Source of the DNA: Thermomonas sp. XSG | GTDB lineage: Bacteria; Pseudomonadota; Gammaproteobacteria; Xanthomonadales; Xanthomonadaceae | NCBI RefSeq assembly: GCF_014678725.1 | Contig: NZ_CP061497.1 | Location: 1,814,001 to 1,878,000, forward strand | Length of the DNA: 64,000 nt | Reading direction: 5' to 3' | Shown: positions 9,738-18,393 of the stretch, one piece after another | Numbering within the stretch: position 1 is the stretch's first letter | Layout: each line of letters opens with the position of its first letter | Translations under genes and position numbers: made by a program | The notes under the pieces: model-generated | The model's database searches: none | What the model was told of the DNA's origin: nothing | Seen by the model: the letters and a program-made list of their open reading frames with translations, nothing else

Positions 9738-10418
9738 CTAGCGGGTGCCGTAGACCACCACGGTCTTGCCGCGGGCGTGCAGCTTGCCGTCGGCCTGCAG
9801 CTTCTTCAGCACGCGCCCGGCCATCTCGCGCGAGCAGCCCACCAGCCGTGCCAGCTCCTGCCGCGACACGCGCAGCTGGGTACCCAGCGGATGGGTCATC
9901 GCCTCGGGCTCGCGCGACAGGTCGAACAGGGTGCGATAGATGCGGTCGGTGACGTCGAGGAAGGCCAGCCGGCCTGCCTTGCGGCTGGTGTCGAGCAGGC
10001 GCTGGCTGATCTGCGCGCCGATCGAATACAGCAGCCGGGTGGCGTCGTTGGCCTGCGCCGCCAGCAGCGCCTGCAGGCGCTCGTAGCTGATCTCCGCCAG
10101 CTCGCAGGGGGTGCGCGTGCGCAGCGCCACAAACCGCTGTTCGGTCTCCACGAACAGGCCCATTTCGCCGACGAATTCGCCCGGCCCCACGTAGCCCAGC
10201 ACCAGCTCCCGGTCATCATCCTCGCGGGTGGTGATGCTCACCGAGCCGGAGATGATGTAGTAGAGCGTGCTCGCGGGATCGCCCGGGTGGAACACCTCCG
10301 TGCGCGCCGGGTACTTGCGCCGATGGCAGCTGGCAATGAAGCGCTCGATCGTCTCGACGTCGGCGCCAAGCGGGTTGAATGCGCGCGGCATGGCGGTCTT
10401 GGGGGCTTTGCTGCTCAT
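9738..10418 (-). CDS. clp: Clp, CRP-like global regulator of Xanthomonadaceae
   Basis: 226-aa CRP/FNR-family transcription factor. A cyclic-nucleotide-binding domain (about 20-130; YYIISGSVSI, LGYVGPGEFVGEMGLFVE) is joined by a long helix to a winged helix-turn-helix (TQLRVSRQELARLVGCSREMAG with the recognition helix SREMAGRVLKKL). It closely matches Xanthomonas Clp, which binds cyclic di-GMP rather than cAMP and controls exoenzymes, polysaccharide and motility; this makes it a candidate regulator of the secretion and polysaccharide genes later in the window, which is an inference. It reads toward the GNAT gene and diverges from speD. Confidence 0.92.
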   Translation of the reverse strand: MSSKAPKTAMPRAFNPLGADVETIERFIASCHRRKYPARTEVFHPGDPASTLYYIISGSVSITTREDDDRELVLGYVGPGEFVGEMGLFVETEQRFVALRTRTPCELAEISYERLQALLAAQANDATRLLYSIGAQISQRLLDTSRKAGRLAFLDVTDRIYRTLFDLSREPEAMTHPLGTQLRVSRQELARLVGCSREMAGRVLKKLQADGKLHARGKTVVVYGTR

Positions 10419-10591
10419 TCAGGCGGACATTCTGGAATAGCCAAGCTTAGGCCGAACCGTGACGGCGGGCAAACTATGGAGCCGCTTCGGGGCTGCCGGC
10501 CGCCGGGCCACGCGGGCGCGCCTGCACGCGCGGTTGCGCGCTTTGCCGCATAATCGCCGCCCTGTCCCCGTTCCCGCCGGATGCAAATGCC

Positions 10592-11383
10592 GTGGTCAAA
10601 CCGCTGCCGCGCCTGAAGCTGCAAGGCTTCAACAACCTCACCAAGTCGCTCAGCTTCAACATCTACGACGTCTGCTATGCGGCGTCGGAAGACGAGCGCA
10701 GGCGCTACATCGAGTACATCGACGAGGAATACAACGCCGACCGCCTCACCCAGATCCTCACCGACGTGGCGGAGATCATCGGCGCGAACATCCTGAACAT
10801 CGCCCGCCAGGACTACGACCCGCAGGGTGCTTCGGTGACGATCCTGATCTCCGAGCAGCCGGTCATCGACAAGGCCGACGCCAAGGGCGTGATCTCCGAC
10901 GCGGTGGTCGCGCACCTCGACAAGTCGCACATCACCGTGCACACCTACCCGGAGACGCACCCGGACAACGGCATCGCCACCTTCCGCGCCGACATCGACG
11001 TGTCCACCTGCGGCGTGATCTCGCCGCTGAAGGCGCTGAACTACCTGATCGAGTCGCTGGAATCCGACATCGTGGTGATGGACTACCGCGTGCGCGGCTT
11101 CACCCGCGACGTGAAGGGCCGCAAGCACTTCATCGACCACAAGATCAATTCGATCCAGGACTACCTGGCCAAGAACATCCGCGCGCGCTACGAAATGCTC
11201 GACGTGAATGTCTACCAGGAGAACATGTTCCACACCAAGATGCACCTGAAGGACTTCGACCTCGACCAGTACCTGTTCGAGGAGAAGGCGCGCAACCTGT
11301 CGTTCAAGGAGCGCATGAAGATCGAGGCGCGGCTCAAGCGCGAGATCGAGGAGCTCTACCACGGCCGCAACCTGGTCGACTGA
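10592..11383 (+). CDS. speD: S-adenosylmethionine decarboxylase proenzyme
   Basis: Pyruvoyl enzyme making decarboxylated SAM for spermidine synthesis. The 263-aa proenzyme has the self-cleavage site as K111-S112 in [14 protein letters not shown], at the same number as in Escherichia coli, and [15 protein letters not shown] further on. It belongs to the long enterobacterial class. GTG at 10592 is the start; the two ATGs just before it are in another frame. A CATAAT -10-like element lies at 10549-10554. A perfect terminator hairpin follows the gene. Confidence 0.93.
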   Translation: MVKPLPRLKLQGFNNLTKSLSFNIYDVCYAASEDERRRYIEYIDEEYNADRLTQILTDVAEIIGANILNIARQDYDPQGASVTILISEQPVIDKADAKGVISDAVVAHLDKSHITVHTYPETHPDNGIATFRADIDVSTCGVISPLKALNYLIESLESDIVVMDYRVRGFTRDVKGRKHFIDHKINSIQDYLAKNIRARYEMLDVNVYQENMFHTKMHLKDFDLDQYLFEEKARNLSFKERMKIEARLKREIEELYHGRNLVD

Positions 11384-11405
11384 AGCCGATCGGTTTGGCG
11401 GGTCT

Positions 11406-11433
11406 GCAAAAGCCGGCGCAAGCCGGCTTTTGC
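11406..11433. terminator. Bidirectional intrinsic terminator
   Basis: A perfect 12-bp stem (11406-11417 with 11422-11433) with a GCAA tetraloop. The stem ends in AAAA on one side and TTTT on the other, so it can end transcription of speD from the left and of the convergent hypothetical gene from the right. Confidence 0.88.
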
Positions 11434-11444
11434 GTTGCCGGGCC

Positions 11445-11978
11445 TCAGCCGATGCCGGGCCTTGCGGACAGTCCCAGTGCGCCGGCGACCAGCTGCATCG
11501 CCTCCTCGTCGCGCTCGTGGGTGATCCAGCCGGACAGGGTGGCCTCGCCGGTTTCGGCCGTCCACAGGCTGTAGTGGCGTTCGCGCAGCTGGACGAAGGC
11601 CGTCTGCAGCACGGCGTCGGTATCGGGCACTGCGTCCGCGTCGTCGTCCAGCCCCCAGTCGATCCGCTGGCGCCAGCGCGAGGCCAGTTCGTCCAGCGCG
11701 TCCATCAGGCCCGCCGCGTCGTCCTCGCCGACGTGGAAGCCGGCCTTCCAGTCGATCACGTCGCGTAGCAGTGCCGCCGGATCGGCGTCCCCGCCGGCCT
11801 CCTCCAGCGCGGCGCGGAACGCGGCGAACTGCTGCAGCGCCGCGTCCTCGTCGTTCGGATTGACCAGCAGCAGGAACTGCCACGCGACCACGTCCAGCGC
11901 GTCGTCGTCGTCCGTTTCGACATGGCGGGGGAAGGCGTGGCCGAAATTGTCGTCGGGATCGTAGTCGTGGCTGGCCAT
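11445..11978 (-). CDS. Acidic conserved protein of unknown function
   Basis: 177-aa soluble, very acidic protein beginning MASHDYDPDDNFGHAFPRHV. No enzyme motif, signal peptide or membrane segment is seen. It is rich in Asp, Glu, Ala and Trp, and has a central block WKAGFHVGEDDAAGLMDALDEL. It resembles a family I recall only as an uncharacterised DUF in Xanthomonadaceae (possibly DUF6630), a recollection I cannot check. ATG at 11978 has AGGAG six bases upstream, which decides the start; the frame is open further but without support. Confidence 0.7.
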   Translation of the reverse strand: MASHDYDPDDNFGHAFPRHVETDDDDALDVVAWQFLLLVNPNDEDAALQQFAAFRAALEEAGGDADPAALLRDVIDWKAGFHVGEDDAAGLMDALDELASRWRQRIDWGLDDDADAVPDTDAVLQTAFVQLRERHYSLWTAETGEATLSGWITHERDEEAMQLVAGALGLSARPGIG

Positions 11979-12047
11979 CGCGCCGCTCCTGTCTGCGTTC
12001 AGTCTCGCAGCATACGTCGCATCGGCGGGCCCGCGACGGGGTGCCCG

Positions 12048-12056
12048 TAGAATGGC
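12048..12056 (+). promoter_or_regulatory. -10-like element TAGAATGGC before yaeQ
   Basis: TAGAAT (12048-12053) fits a -10 box; the same nonamer TAGAATGGC occurs before scoA (50378) and queD (63080). No clear -35 is visible. Confidence 0.4.
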
Positions 12057-12092
12057 GCACCCCAAACCGGCCGAGTGGCCCGAGGACGCGCC

Positions 12093-12653
12093 ATGGCCGC
12101 CAACGCCACCATCTACAAGGTCGAGCTGCAGGTCACCGACCTCGACCGCCACTACTACGCCAGCCATGCGCTCACGCTGGCCCAGCACCCGTCGGAAACC
12201 GAAACCCGGCTGCTGGTGCGGCTGCTGGCCTTCGCACTGCATGCCGACGAGCGCCTGGAGTTCGGGCGCGGGCTCAGCGACGAGGACGAGCCGGCGCTGT
12301 GGCGACGCGACTACACCGGCGACATCCAGCAGTGGATCGAGCTCGGCCAGCCGGACGAGAGCCGTCTGCGCAAGGCCAGTGGGCGCGCGGCCCAGGTGGT
12401 CGTGGTGGGTTATGGCGGGCAGGCGGCCGAGGCCTGGTGGAAGCGCAATGCGCCTGCGTTGGCGCGCCTGCGCAACCTCACCGTGATGGAGCTGGATGAC
12501 GCGGCGGTGGAGGCGGCGACCACGTTCCTCGAGCGCGGAATGCGGGTGACCGCGATGATCCAGGATGGCGAGCTGCAGTTGATGGATGCCGCGCGCAGTA
12601 TTTCGATGCGTCCGCGCATGCGGATGGTGGACGGGCTCGCCCTCCCCGACTGA
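12093..12653 (+). CDS. yaeQ: YaeQ family protein
   Basis: 186-aa protein of the YaeQ family, a PD-(D/E)XK-nuclease-like fold of unresolved function, in which E. coli YaeQ was linked to haemolysin expression. Matching blocks are ATIYKVELQVTDLDRHYY, LAQHPSETETRLLVRLLAF, WIELGQPDESRLRKA and the C-terminal ATFLERGMRVTAMIQDGEL. The ATG at 12093 with GAGG about seven bases before it gives the normal start MAANATIYK; an in-frame GTG at 12075 is less likely. It stands alone between two minus-strand genes. Confidence 0.9.
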   Translation: MAANATIYKVELQVTDLDRHYYASHALTLAQHPSETETRLLVRLLAFALHADERLEFGRGLSDEDEPALWRRDYTGDIQQWIELGQPDESRLRKASGRAAQVVVVGYGGQAAEAWWKRNAPALARLRNLTVMELDDAAVEAATTFLERGMRVTAMIQDGELQLMDAARSISMRPRMRMVDGLALPD

Positions 12654-12687
12654 GTCGGCGGGCGGGCGTGGTTCCGCAACCGCGGGC

Positions 12688-13332
12688 TCAGAGCCGGTAG
12701 GCCGTCGCTTTCATCAGTTTCGATGCGGTTGCCATCAACGTCGGGATTGGCTGCGGCAGCAGGCGCGCGCCGGCTGCCAGCGCGTTGTCCGCATGGCGGG
12801 CTTCGTCGTCCTTCATCACCGACAGGATCGCGCGGCTGCGCGCGTCGGCTTCCGGCAGGGTCTGCAGATGTTCGGCAAGGTGCGCCTCGACCTGGCGCTC
12901 GGTTTCGACCACGAAGCCCAGATTCCAGCCATCGCCGCGCAGCCCGGCCGCCGCGCCGATCGCCCAGCTGCCGGCGTACCAGAGCGGATTGAGCAGGCTG
13001 GGCCGGCTGTCCAACTCGCGCAGGCGGTCGGCGCACCAGGCCAGGTGGTCGGTTTCCTCCTGCGCGGCTTCCAGCAGGTGGGCGCGGGTGGCGGGATTGC
13101 GCGCCACCGCGGCCTGGCCGATGTACAGCGCCTGCGCGCAGACTTCGCCGGTATGGTTGATGCGCATCAATCCGGCGGAGTGGCGCCGCTGGTCCGCATC
13201 CAGCGGGGCTTCCGGGGCGCCGGCGCCTGGGTTGCGGCGCTCCGCGCGCGGCGCGCCCAGTACGGTGGCGAGGGCGTTCTGGGCGGAATCCAGCAGCCGG
13301 TCCAGTGGGCCGAGGTGGCGTAGCGTGTCCAT
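12688..13332 (-). CDS. coq7: 2-polyprenyl-3-methyl-6-methoxy-1,4-benzoquinone hydroxylase (Coq7)
   Basis: Di-iron hydroxylase of ubiquinone synthesis adding the last ring hydroxyl. The 214-aa protein is built on two EXXH-type repeats: [16 protein letters not shown] and [12 protein letters not shown] in the first half, [14 protein letters not shown] and [13 protein letters not shown] in the second, supplying the Glu and His ligands. The gene is complete and diverges from rplM. It fits a respiring proteobacterium that uses ubiquinone, in line with the ETF-QO later in the window. Confidence 0.93.
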   Translation of the reverse strand: MDTLRHLGPLDRLLDSAQNALATVLGAPRAERRNPGAGAPEAPLDADQRRHSAGLMRINHTGEVCAQALYIGQAAVARNPATRAHLLEAAQEETDHLAWCADRLRELDSRPSLLNPLWYAGSWAIGAAAGLRGDGWNLGFVVETERQVEAHLAEHLQTLPEADARSRAILSVMKDDEARHADNALAAGARLLPQPIPTLMATASKLMKATAYRL

Positions 13333-13373
13333 CCGCGCATTCTAGGCCGTGTGCGTACGGGACAGGGATCGAC

Positions 13374-13402
13374 TTGCCTTGCGGCGGGGCGGCATGTATG
13401 AT
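13374..13402 (+). promoter_or_regulatory. Promoter of rplM-rpsI
   Basis: TTGCCT (13374-13379), 17-base spacer, TATGAT (13397-13402): the best sigma-70-like promoter in the window. Transcription would start near 13409, leaving about 100 bases of leader before rplM. In other bacteria this leader is where L13 represses its own operon; I see no clear structure proving it here. Confidence 0.65.
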
Positions 13403-13511
13403 TCCGCTTCTTTCGTGCCCGGGCCTGTCCCTTCGGCGCGGAAAACAACGCGAGGCGCCGTTCCTTGAACCGGAACCAGCCCGACCAGGTACCCCTGAAA
13501 AAGAGTTCCCA

Positions 13512-13940
13512 ATGAAGACTTTCATCGCCAAGAACGAGACCGTCCAGCGTGACTGGTACGTCGTCGACGCCGAGGGCAAGACCCTGGGCCGTCTGGCCGC
13601 AGCACTGGCCTATCGCCTGCGCGGCAAGCACAAGCCCGTTTTCACCCCGCACGTCGACACCGGCGACTATCTGGTCGTGATCAATGCCGACAAGATCGTG
13701 GCGACCGGCAACAAGATGCGGGACAAGATGTACCACCGGTTCACCGGCTACATCGGCAACCTGAAGACGGAGTCGCTGGGCCAGGCGCTGGAGCGCCACC
13801 CGGAGCGCGTCATCGAAATCGCGGTCAAGGGCATGCTGCCGAAGGGCCCGCTGGGCCGCGCCATGTACCGCAAGCTCAAGGTCTATGCTGGTGCCGAGCA
13901 CCCGCATGCCGCCCAGCAGCCGCAGCCGCTCGACATCTAA
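13512..13940 (+). CDS. rplM: 50S ribosomal protein L13
   Basis: 142-aa large-subunit protein. The start [20 protein letters not shown], the core [33 protein letters not shown] and the end [21 protein letters not shown] are typical of L13. ATG at 13512 follows an A/G-rich stretch (AAAAAGAG). It is the first gene of the usual rplM-rpsI pair, 12 bases before rpsI. Confidence 0.97.
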   Translation: MKTFIAKNETVQRDWYVVDAEGKTLGRLAAALAYRLRGKHKPVFTPHVDTGDYLVVINADKIVATGNKMRDKMYHRFTGYIGNLKTESLGQALERHPERVIEIAVKGMLPKGPLGRAMYRKLKVYAGAEHPHAAQQPQPLDI

Positions 13941-13952
13941 GGTCCGATCATC

Positions 13953-14345
13953 ATGGCTATTTCCCAGAATTACGGCACCGGCCGCCGCAAGTCCTCCACC
14001 GCCCGCGTGTTCCTGCGCAAGGGCAGCGGCAACATCACCGTCAACGACCGTCCGCTGGACGAGTTCTTCGGCCGCGAGACCGCGCGCATGATCGTGCGCC
14101 AGCCGCTCGAGCTGACCAAGAACACCGAGAGCTTCGACATCGTGGTCACGACCACCGGCGGCGGCATCACCGGCCAGGCCGGCGCGATCCGCCTCGGCAT
14201 CGCCCGCGCGCTGGTCGAGTACGACGAAACCCTGAAGACCGAGCTGCGCAAGGCCGGCTTCATGACCCGTGACGCCCGCGAAGTCGAGCGCAAGAAGGTC
14301 GGTCTGCACAAGGCCCGTCGCGCCACCCAGTTCTCCAAGCGCTGA
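13953..14345 (+). CDS. rpsI: 30S ribosomal protein S9
   Basis: 130-aa small-subunit protein. It starts with the [20 protein letters not shown] block, has [19 protein letters not shown] and ends in [10 protein letters not shown], the basic tail that reaches the P-site tRNA. It is complete and follows rplM in the same operon. Confidence 0.97.
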   Translation: MAISQNYGTGRRKSSTARVFLRKGSGNITVNDRPLDEFFGRETARMIVRQPLELTKNTESFDIVVTTTGGGITGQAGAIRLGIARALVEYDETLKTELRKAGFMTRDAREVERKKVGLHKARRATQFSKR

Positions 14346-14357
14346 TCCTGGCGTGCA

Positions 14358-14379
14358 TGGCGCCGGTTCGCCGGCGCCA
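14358..14379 (+). terminator. UUCG-capped hairpin after rpsI
   Basis: A perfect 9-bp stem (14358-14366 with 14371-14379) closed by TTCG, 13 bases after the rpsI stop. There is no T-run, so it may act as a 3'-end stabiliser or a Rho-assisted stop rather than a classic terminator. Confidence 0.5.
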
Positions 14380-14386
14380 CGGCGTG

Positions 14387-14414
14387 TTCCACTTCACGCC
14401 GAACGCGGTACAAT
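14387..14414 (+). promoter_or_regulatory. Promoter of tRNA-Gln
   Basis: TTCCAC (14387-14392), 16-base spacer, TACAAT (14409-14414). Transcription would begin close to the first base of the tRNA at 14424. Confidence 0.55.
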
Positions 14415-14423
14415 TTGCTCCAT

Positions 14424-14498
14424 AGCCCCGTCGCCAAGCGGTAAGGCACCTGACTCTGACTCAGGCATTCGGTGGTTCGAATCCATCCGGGGCTGCCA
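14424..14498 (+). tRNA. tRNA-Gln (anticodon CTG)
   Basis: A full cloverleaf of 75 nt with CCA encoded. Acceptor AGCCCCG pairs with CGGGGCT, followed by G and CCA. The D arm GCCAAGCGGTAAGGC is as in bacterial tRNA-Gln. The anticodon stem CCTGA/TCAGG encloses the loop CTCTGAC, giving anticodon CTG (codon CAG). The T arm contains GGTTCGAAT. The gene sits between rpsI and the dioxygenase gene with its own promoter and terminator. Confidence 0.96.
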
Positions 14499-14522
14499 CA
14501 TTCGAAGTCGCGATACCAACAG

Positions 14523-14550
14523 AACCCGCCCGCAAGGCGGGTTTTGTTTT
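14523..14550 (+). terminator. Intrinsic terminator of tRNA-Gln
   Basis: An 8-bp stem AACCCGCC/GGCGGGTT (14523-14530 with 14536-14543), CGCAA loop, then TTGTTTT. Confidence 0.9.
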
Positions 14551-14600
14551 GCCCGTGGAGGCGCGATGCGACAATCGCGTCTCCCGCCCGGAATGCCGCC

Positions 14601-15347
14601 ATGCCTGTCGCCCACTTCGCCCCGCCTGCCGTGCCGCTGCCGTCACTGGACGACGTGCTGCGCGCGCGTGGCTATGTGGTGCTGGGCGCGGCCGACGTGG
14701 CGGCGCTGGCCGGCGTTGCACCCGCAGCGCTGCAGGCGCTGGTGCCCAGCTGGGACGACTTGCGCCTCGACGAATACCTGAAGGACGGCGGCCGCTACCG
14801 CCGGCGCCGCCATGCCTGCTTCGTGGTCGAAGGCGATGCACTGCGGCAGGTGCCGCACCGCATGCACTGGCAGCCGGTGGAATACAACGCGCTGCACGGT
14901 GGCATGGAGCGCTGGTTCGAGCCGGTGGCGCCGGCCACGGTGGCGCAGCCGGCGTGGCCCGCACTGGTGCATGCCTTGGCCCGTGCCTGTTCGCGCCAGC
15001 GGCCCGCGGTGGCGCGCTGGCACGTGGAGGCGCACCAGTTCCGCATCGACACCAGCGATGGCCTGGGCCGACCCACGCCGGAAGGCGCGCACCGCGACGG
15101 CGTGGATTTCGTGGCGGTGCTGCTGGTGGCGCGGCATGCGATCAAGGGTGGCGAAACCCGCGTGTTCGCCGCCAACGGCCCCGACGGCCAGCGCTTCACC
15201 CTGGACGAGCCGTGGTCGCTGTTGCTGATGGACGACGCGCGCGTGATTCACGAGTCCACGCCGATCCAGCCCCTCGACGCCAGTGGCGGCCACCGCGACA
15301 CCCTGGTGCTGACGTTCCGGGCGAGCGGCTTTCTGGGTGATGCCTGA
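14601..15347 (+). CDS. 2-oxoglutarate/Fe(II) dioxygenase-family protein
   Basis: 248-aa protein resembling the 2OG-Fe dioxygenase family of small bacterial amino-acid hydroxylases. The iron triad is visible as H-x-D in GAHRDGVDFVAVLLV (about residues 160-175) and the distal histidine in DDARVIHESTPIQ; the arginine for 2-oxoglutarate is likely in GGHRDTLVLTFR. The substrate is unknown. ATG at 14601 gives MPVAHFAPP; the frame is open upstream into the tRNA, which cannot be coding. The stop is followed 91 bases later by the FAH-family gene. Confidence 0.75.
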   Translation: MPVAHFAPPAVPLPSLDDVLRARGYVVLGAADVAALAGVAPAALQALVPSWDDLRLDEYLKDGGRYRRRRHACFVVEGDALRQVPHRMHWQPVEYNALHGGMERWFEPVAPATVAQPAWPALVHALARACSRQRPAVARWHVEAHQFRIDTSDGLGRPTPEGAHRDGVDFVAVLLVARHAIKGGETRVFAANGPDGQRFTLDEPWSLLLMDDARVIHESTPIQPLDASGGHRDTLVLTFRASGFLGDA

Positions 15348-15438
15348 TCGACCGCCGACCCGGCCGGCACTGGCTGGCCTGTTCGATGGCGGGGTTGTCG
15401 TTACAATTGCAACTAATGAACTGACGCACGAGGTCACC

Positions 15439-16428
15439 ATGAAGCTGGGTTCTCTCAAGGAAGGTGGGCGCGACGGCACCCTGATCGTGGTGTCGCGGGA
15501 TCTGGCGCGCGCCGTACGCGCCATCGCCATTGCGCCGACCCTGCAGCGGGCGCTGGAAGACTGGGAGAACGCCGCGCCGCGCCTGAACGCGCTGTACGAG
15601 GACCTCAATGCCGGCAACGCAGCCGGCGCGTTCGACCTCGACGTGCAGGCGCTGGCCGCGCCGCTGCCGCGCGCCTACGAATTCGTCGACGGCAGCGCCT
15701 ACCTGCCGCACGTGGAGCGCGTGCGCCGCGCGCGCGGTGCGGAGGTGCCGGAGAGCTTCTACGTGGATCCGCTGATGTACCAGGCGGTCAGCGCCGGCTT
15801 CCTCGGCCCGCGCGACCCGATCAAGGTGGTCAGCGAGGACTACGGCATCGACCTCGAGGCCGAGGTCGTCATCGTTACCGACGACGTGCCGATGGCGGTG
15901 ACGCCCGGGCAGGCCGCCGGCCACATCCAGCTGGTCGGGATCGTCAACGACGTTTCGCTGCGCAACCTGATCCCGTCGGAACTCGCCAAGGGCTTCGGCT
16001 TCCTGCAGTCAAAGCCGCGCAGCGCGCTGGGCCCGGTGTTCGTGACCCCGGACGAACTGGGCGAGGCCTGGCAGGACAACAAGCTGCACCTGCCGATGCT
16101 CACCCATGTCAACGGTGAGTGGTTCGGTGCGCCGGAAGCCGGCGTGGACATGCAGTTCGACTTCGCCCAGCTGGTCGCGCACGCGGCGAAGACGCGGCCA
16201 CTGTCGGCTGGCACCATCGTGGGTTCCGGCACGGTGGCGAACGAGGACACCGCGCTGGGCGCGTCCTGTTTCGCCGAGCGGCGCACCGTCGAAACCCTGC
16301 GCGACGGCAAACCCAGCACGCCGTTCATGTCGTTTGGTGACACCGTCCGCATCGAGGTGCTGGATCGCGAAGGCGGCAGCATCTTCGGCGCCATCGAGCA
16401 GCGCATCGAGCCCCAGCCGCTGCCCTGA
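15439..16428 (+). CDS. Fumarylacetoacetate hydrolase family protein
   Basis: 329-aa hydrolase of the FAH family, whose best known members split fumarylacetoacetate in tyrosine breakdown. The metal-binding core shows SEDYGIDLEAEVVIVTDDVP (E-x-E and D ligands), NDVSLRNLIP, FLQSKPRSALGPVF and the C-terminal GSGTVANEDT. The neighbouring maleylacetoacetate isomerase supports a role in homogentisate degradation. ATG at 15439 (MKLGSLKEGGRDGTLIVVSRD) gives the usual length. Confidence 0.85.
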   Translation: MKLGSLKEGGRDGTLIVVSRDLARAVRAIAIAPTLQRALEDWENAAPRLNALYEDLNAGNAAGAFDLDVQALAAPLPRAYEFVDGSAYLPHVERVRRARGAEVPESFYVDPLMYQAVSAGFLGPRDPIKVVSEDYGIDLEAEVVIVTDDVPMAVTPGQAAGHIQLVGIVNDVSLRNLIPSELAKGFGFLQSKPRSALGPVFVTPDELGEAWQDNKLHLPMLTHVNGEWFGAPEAGVDMQFDFAQLVAHAAKTRPLSAGTIVGSGTVANEDTALGASCFAERRTVETLRDGKPSTPFMSFGDTVRIEVLDREGGSIFGAIEQRIEPQPLP

Positions 16429-16505
16429 GGTGCGTATGGGCGGACGGCCGAAGTGGCGGCACCAGCGGTCTTGCACCGCGCTGCCGCCGCGCTAAGGTGT
16501 CGGGC

Positions 16506-17171
16506 ATGAGTGAGCCGCTGCAGCTGTATTCCTACTGGCGTTCCAGTGCCGCCTACCGGGTGCGCATCGGCCTGAACCTCAAGGGCCTGCCCTACGAGAT
16601 CGTGCCGGTGCATCTGGTGCAGGACGGCGGCCAGCAGCATTCAGAGGCTTACCGCGCGATCAACCCGCAGGAACTGGTGCCGACGCTGGGCCATGGCCAG
16701 CGCCGGCTGGGCCAGTCGCTGGCGATCCTGGAGTACCTGGACGAAGTCTGGCCCGACCGGCCGCTGCTGCCGGCCACCGCGCGCGCGCGCCAACGTGTTC
16801 GCGCGCTGTCGCTGCTGGTGGCCTGCGACGTGCATCCGCTCAACAACCTGCGCGTGCTGCAGTATTTCGAGCGCGAGTGGAACGTGCCGCAGCCCGAGCG
16901 CGATGCGTGGGTGAAGCACTGGATCACTGAGGGTTTTACCGCCGCCGAGGCGCTGCTGGCGGAACATCCGTCCACCGGCGATTTCTGCGAAGGCGAAACG
17001 CCCACCCTGGCGGACTGCTGCCTGGTGCCGCAGATCTACAACGCGCGCCGTTTCGGCGTGGACATGGCGGTTTATCCCACGCTCGCCCGGATCGAGGCTT
17101 CCTGCCTGGCGCTGCCGGCGTTCGACGCGGCGCGACCGGAAAACCAGCCGGACGCACCCGTCACAAGATAA
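16506..17171 (+). CDS. maiA: Maleylacetoacetate isomerase (zeta-class GST)
   Basis: 221-aa glutathione-dependent isomerase turning maleylacetoacetate into fumarylacetoacetate, the step before the FAH-type hydrolase just upstream. The N-terminal thioredoxin domain has the glutathione site as LYSYWRSSAAYRVRIGLN; the catalytic Ser pair is kept although the Cys of the SSCS motif is Ala, as in many gammaproteobacterial members. QELVPTL and QSLAILEYLDE are further GST landmarks. A TAAGGT -10-like element (16493-16498) with TTGCAC (16471-16476) ends seven bases before the ATG, so the transcript may be leaderless. Alternative GTG at 16497 is unlikely. Confidence 0.9.
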   Translation: MSEPLQLYSYWRSSAAYRVRIGLNLKGLPYEIVPVHLVQDGGQQHSEAYRAINPQELVPTLGHGQRRLGQSLAILEYLDEVWPDRPLLPATARARQRVRALSLLVACDVHPLNNLRVLQYFEREWNVPQPERDAWVKHWITEGFTAAEALLAEHPSTGDFCEGETPTLADCCLVPQIYNARRFGVDMAVYPTLARIEASCLALPAFDAARPENQPDAPVTR

Positions 17172-17195
17172 CGGGCCGGGGGCGTGCCCCTTGGC

Positions 17196-18302
17196 TCAGT
17201 GCGTTGCGAACACGTCCGCGTAGGGGTCGTGTTCGCCGCTGGCGCCCTCGGACAATCGGAACTTGAGGGCCAAGCCGTCGCGGGAGTCGGCCGCCTTCAG
17301 CGCCTCCTCCAGTTCGATCCGGCCGTCCTTGTGCAGGCGGAACAGACACTGGTCGAAGCTCTGCATGCCATCCTGCAGCGACTCCTCCATCGCGGCCTTG
17401 ATCTCGTGGACCTGCCCGCGCCGCAGCAGGTCGCGGATCAGCGGTGTATTGATCAGCACCTCGGTCGCCGGCATGCGGCGGCCGTCCACGCCCAGCACCA
17501 GGCGCTGGCTGACGATCGCCTTCATGTTCAACGCCAGGTTCATCAACACGTTCTTGTGCGCACCCTCGGGGAAGAAGTTGAGGATGCGTTCGATGGTCTG
17601 GTCGGCGTTGTTGGAGTGCAGCGTGGCCAGGCAGATATGGCCGGTCTCGGCGAACGCGATCGCCGCTTCCATCGTCTCGGCGTCGCGGATCTCGCCGATC
17701 AGGATCACGTCCGGCGCTTCGCGCATCGCGTTCTTCAGGGCGGCGTGGAAGCTGTGCGTGTCGAGCCCGACCTCGCGCTGGTTGACCACCGAGAGCTTGT
17801 GGCGGTGCAGGTACTCGATCGGGTCCTCGATGGTAAGGATGTGGCCGGTGCTGGTGCTGTTGCGATGGTCGATCATCGATGCCAGCGTGGTGGACTTGCC
17901 GGAGCCGGTGGAACCCACGATCAGCACCAGCCCGCGCGGCGCCATGATGATGTCCTTGAGCACCGTCGGCAGCTGCAGTTCCTCGATGCTGGGGATGATG
18001 CTGCGGATGGCGCGGATCACCATGCCCACTTCGCCGCGCTGCTGGAACACGTTGACGCGGAAGCGGCCGCAGCCGGGCACCGAGATCGCCATGTTGAGTT
18101 CCTTCTCGCGCTCGAACTCGGCGATCTGGGCGGCGTCCATCAGGCCATAGGCGATGTCGCGGCATTCGCCGGCGGTGAGCGGGTTGTCGCTCATCGGCTG
18201 CAGCATGCCCTCGATCTTGATGTTCACAGGCGCGCCGGTGGACAGGAACATGTCCGAGGCGTCCTTCTCCGCCATCAGCTTGAAGTAATGGCTGATATCC
18301 AT
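17196..18302 (-). CDS. pilU: PilU, type IV pilus retraction ATPase
   Basis: 368-aa hexameric ATPase of the PilT/PilU family, acting at the inner-membrane base of type IV pili in retraction. It has the N-terminal PAS-like domain (MLQPMSDNPLTAGE), Walker A GSTGSGKST, the Asp box TIEDPIEYLH, Walker B VILIGEIRD and the His box ICLATLHSNN. The C-terminal extension beyond residue 340 and the sequence resemble PilU more than PilT. Start ATG (18302) is preceded by GGGAG. PilT itself is not next to it, unlike in many relatives where pilT-pilU are adjacent. Confidence 0.9.
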   Translation of the reverse strand: MDISHYFKLMAEKDASDMFLSTGAPVNIKIEGMLQPMSDNPLTAGECRDIAYGLMDAAQIAEFEREKELNMAISVPGCGRFRVNVFQQRGEVGMVIRAIRSIIPSIEELQLPTVLKDIIMAPRGLVLIVGSTGSGKSTTLASMIDHRNSTSTGHILTIEDPIEYLHRHKLSVVNQREVGLDTHSFHAALKNAMREAPDVILIGEIRDAETMEAAIAFAETGHICLATLHSNNADQTIERILNFFPEGAHKNVLMNLALNMKAIVSQRLVLGVDGRRMPATEVLINTPLIRDLLRRGQVHEIKAAMEESLQDGMQSFDQCLFRLHKDGRIELEEALKAADSRDGLALKFRLSEGASGEHDPYADVFATH

Positions 18303-18332
18303 GAGGCTCCCTTGCTGCGCGTCGGCCGGGGT

Positions 18333-18361
18333 TTGCATCGCCGGCGATGGCTTCCCACAAT
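18333..18361 (+). promoter_or_regulatory. Promoter of the OmpA-like lipoprotein gene
   Basis: TTGCAT (18333-18338), 17-base spacer, CACAAT (18356-18361). Start of transcription would be near 18368, about 26 bases before the ATG. Confidence 0.5.
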
Positions 18362-18393
18362 GGCCGCGACGTAACAACGAGCCGCGACCTCCC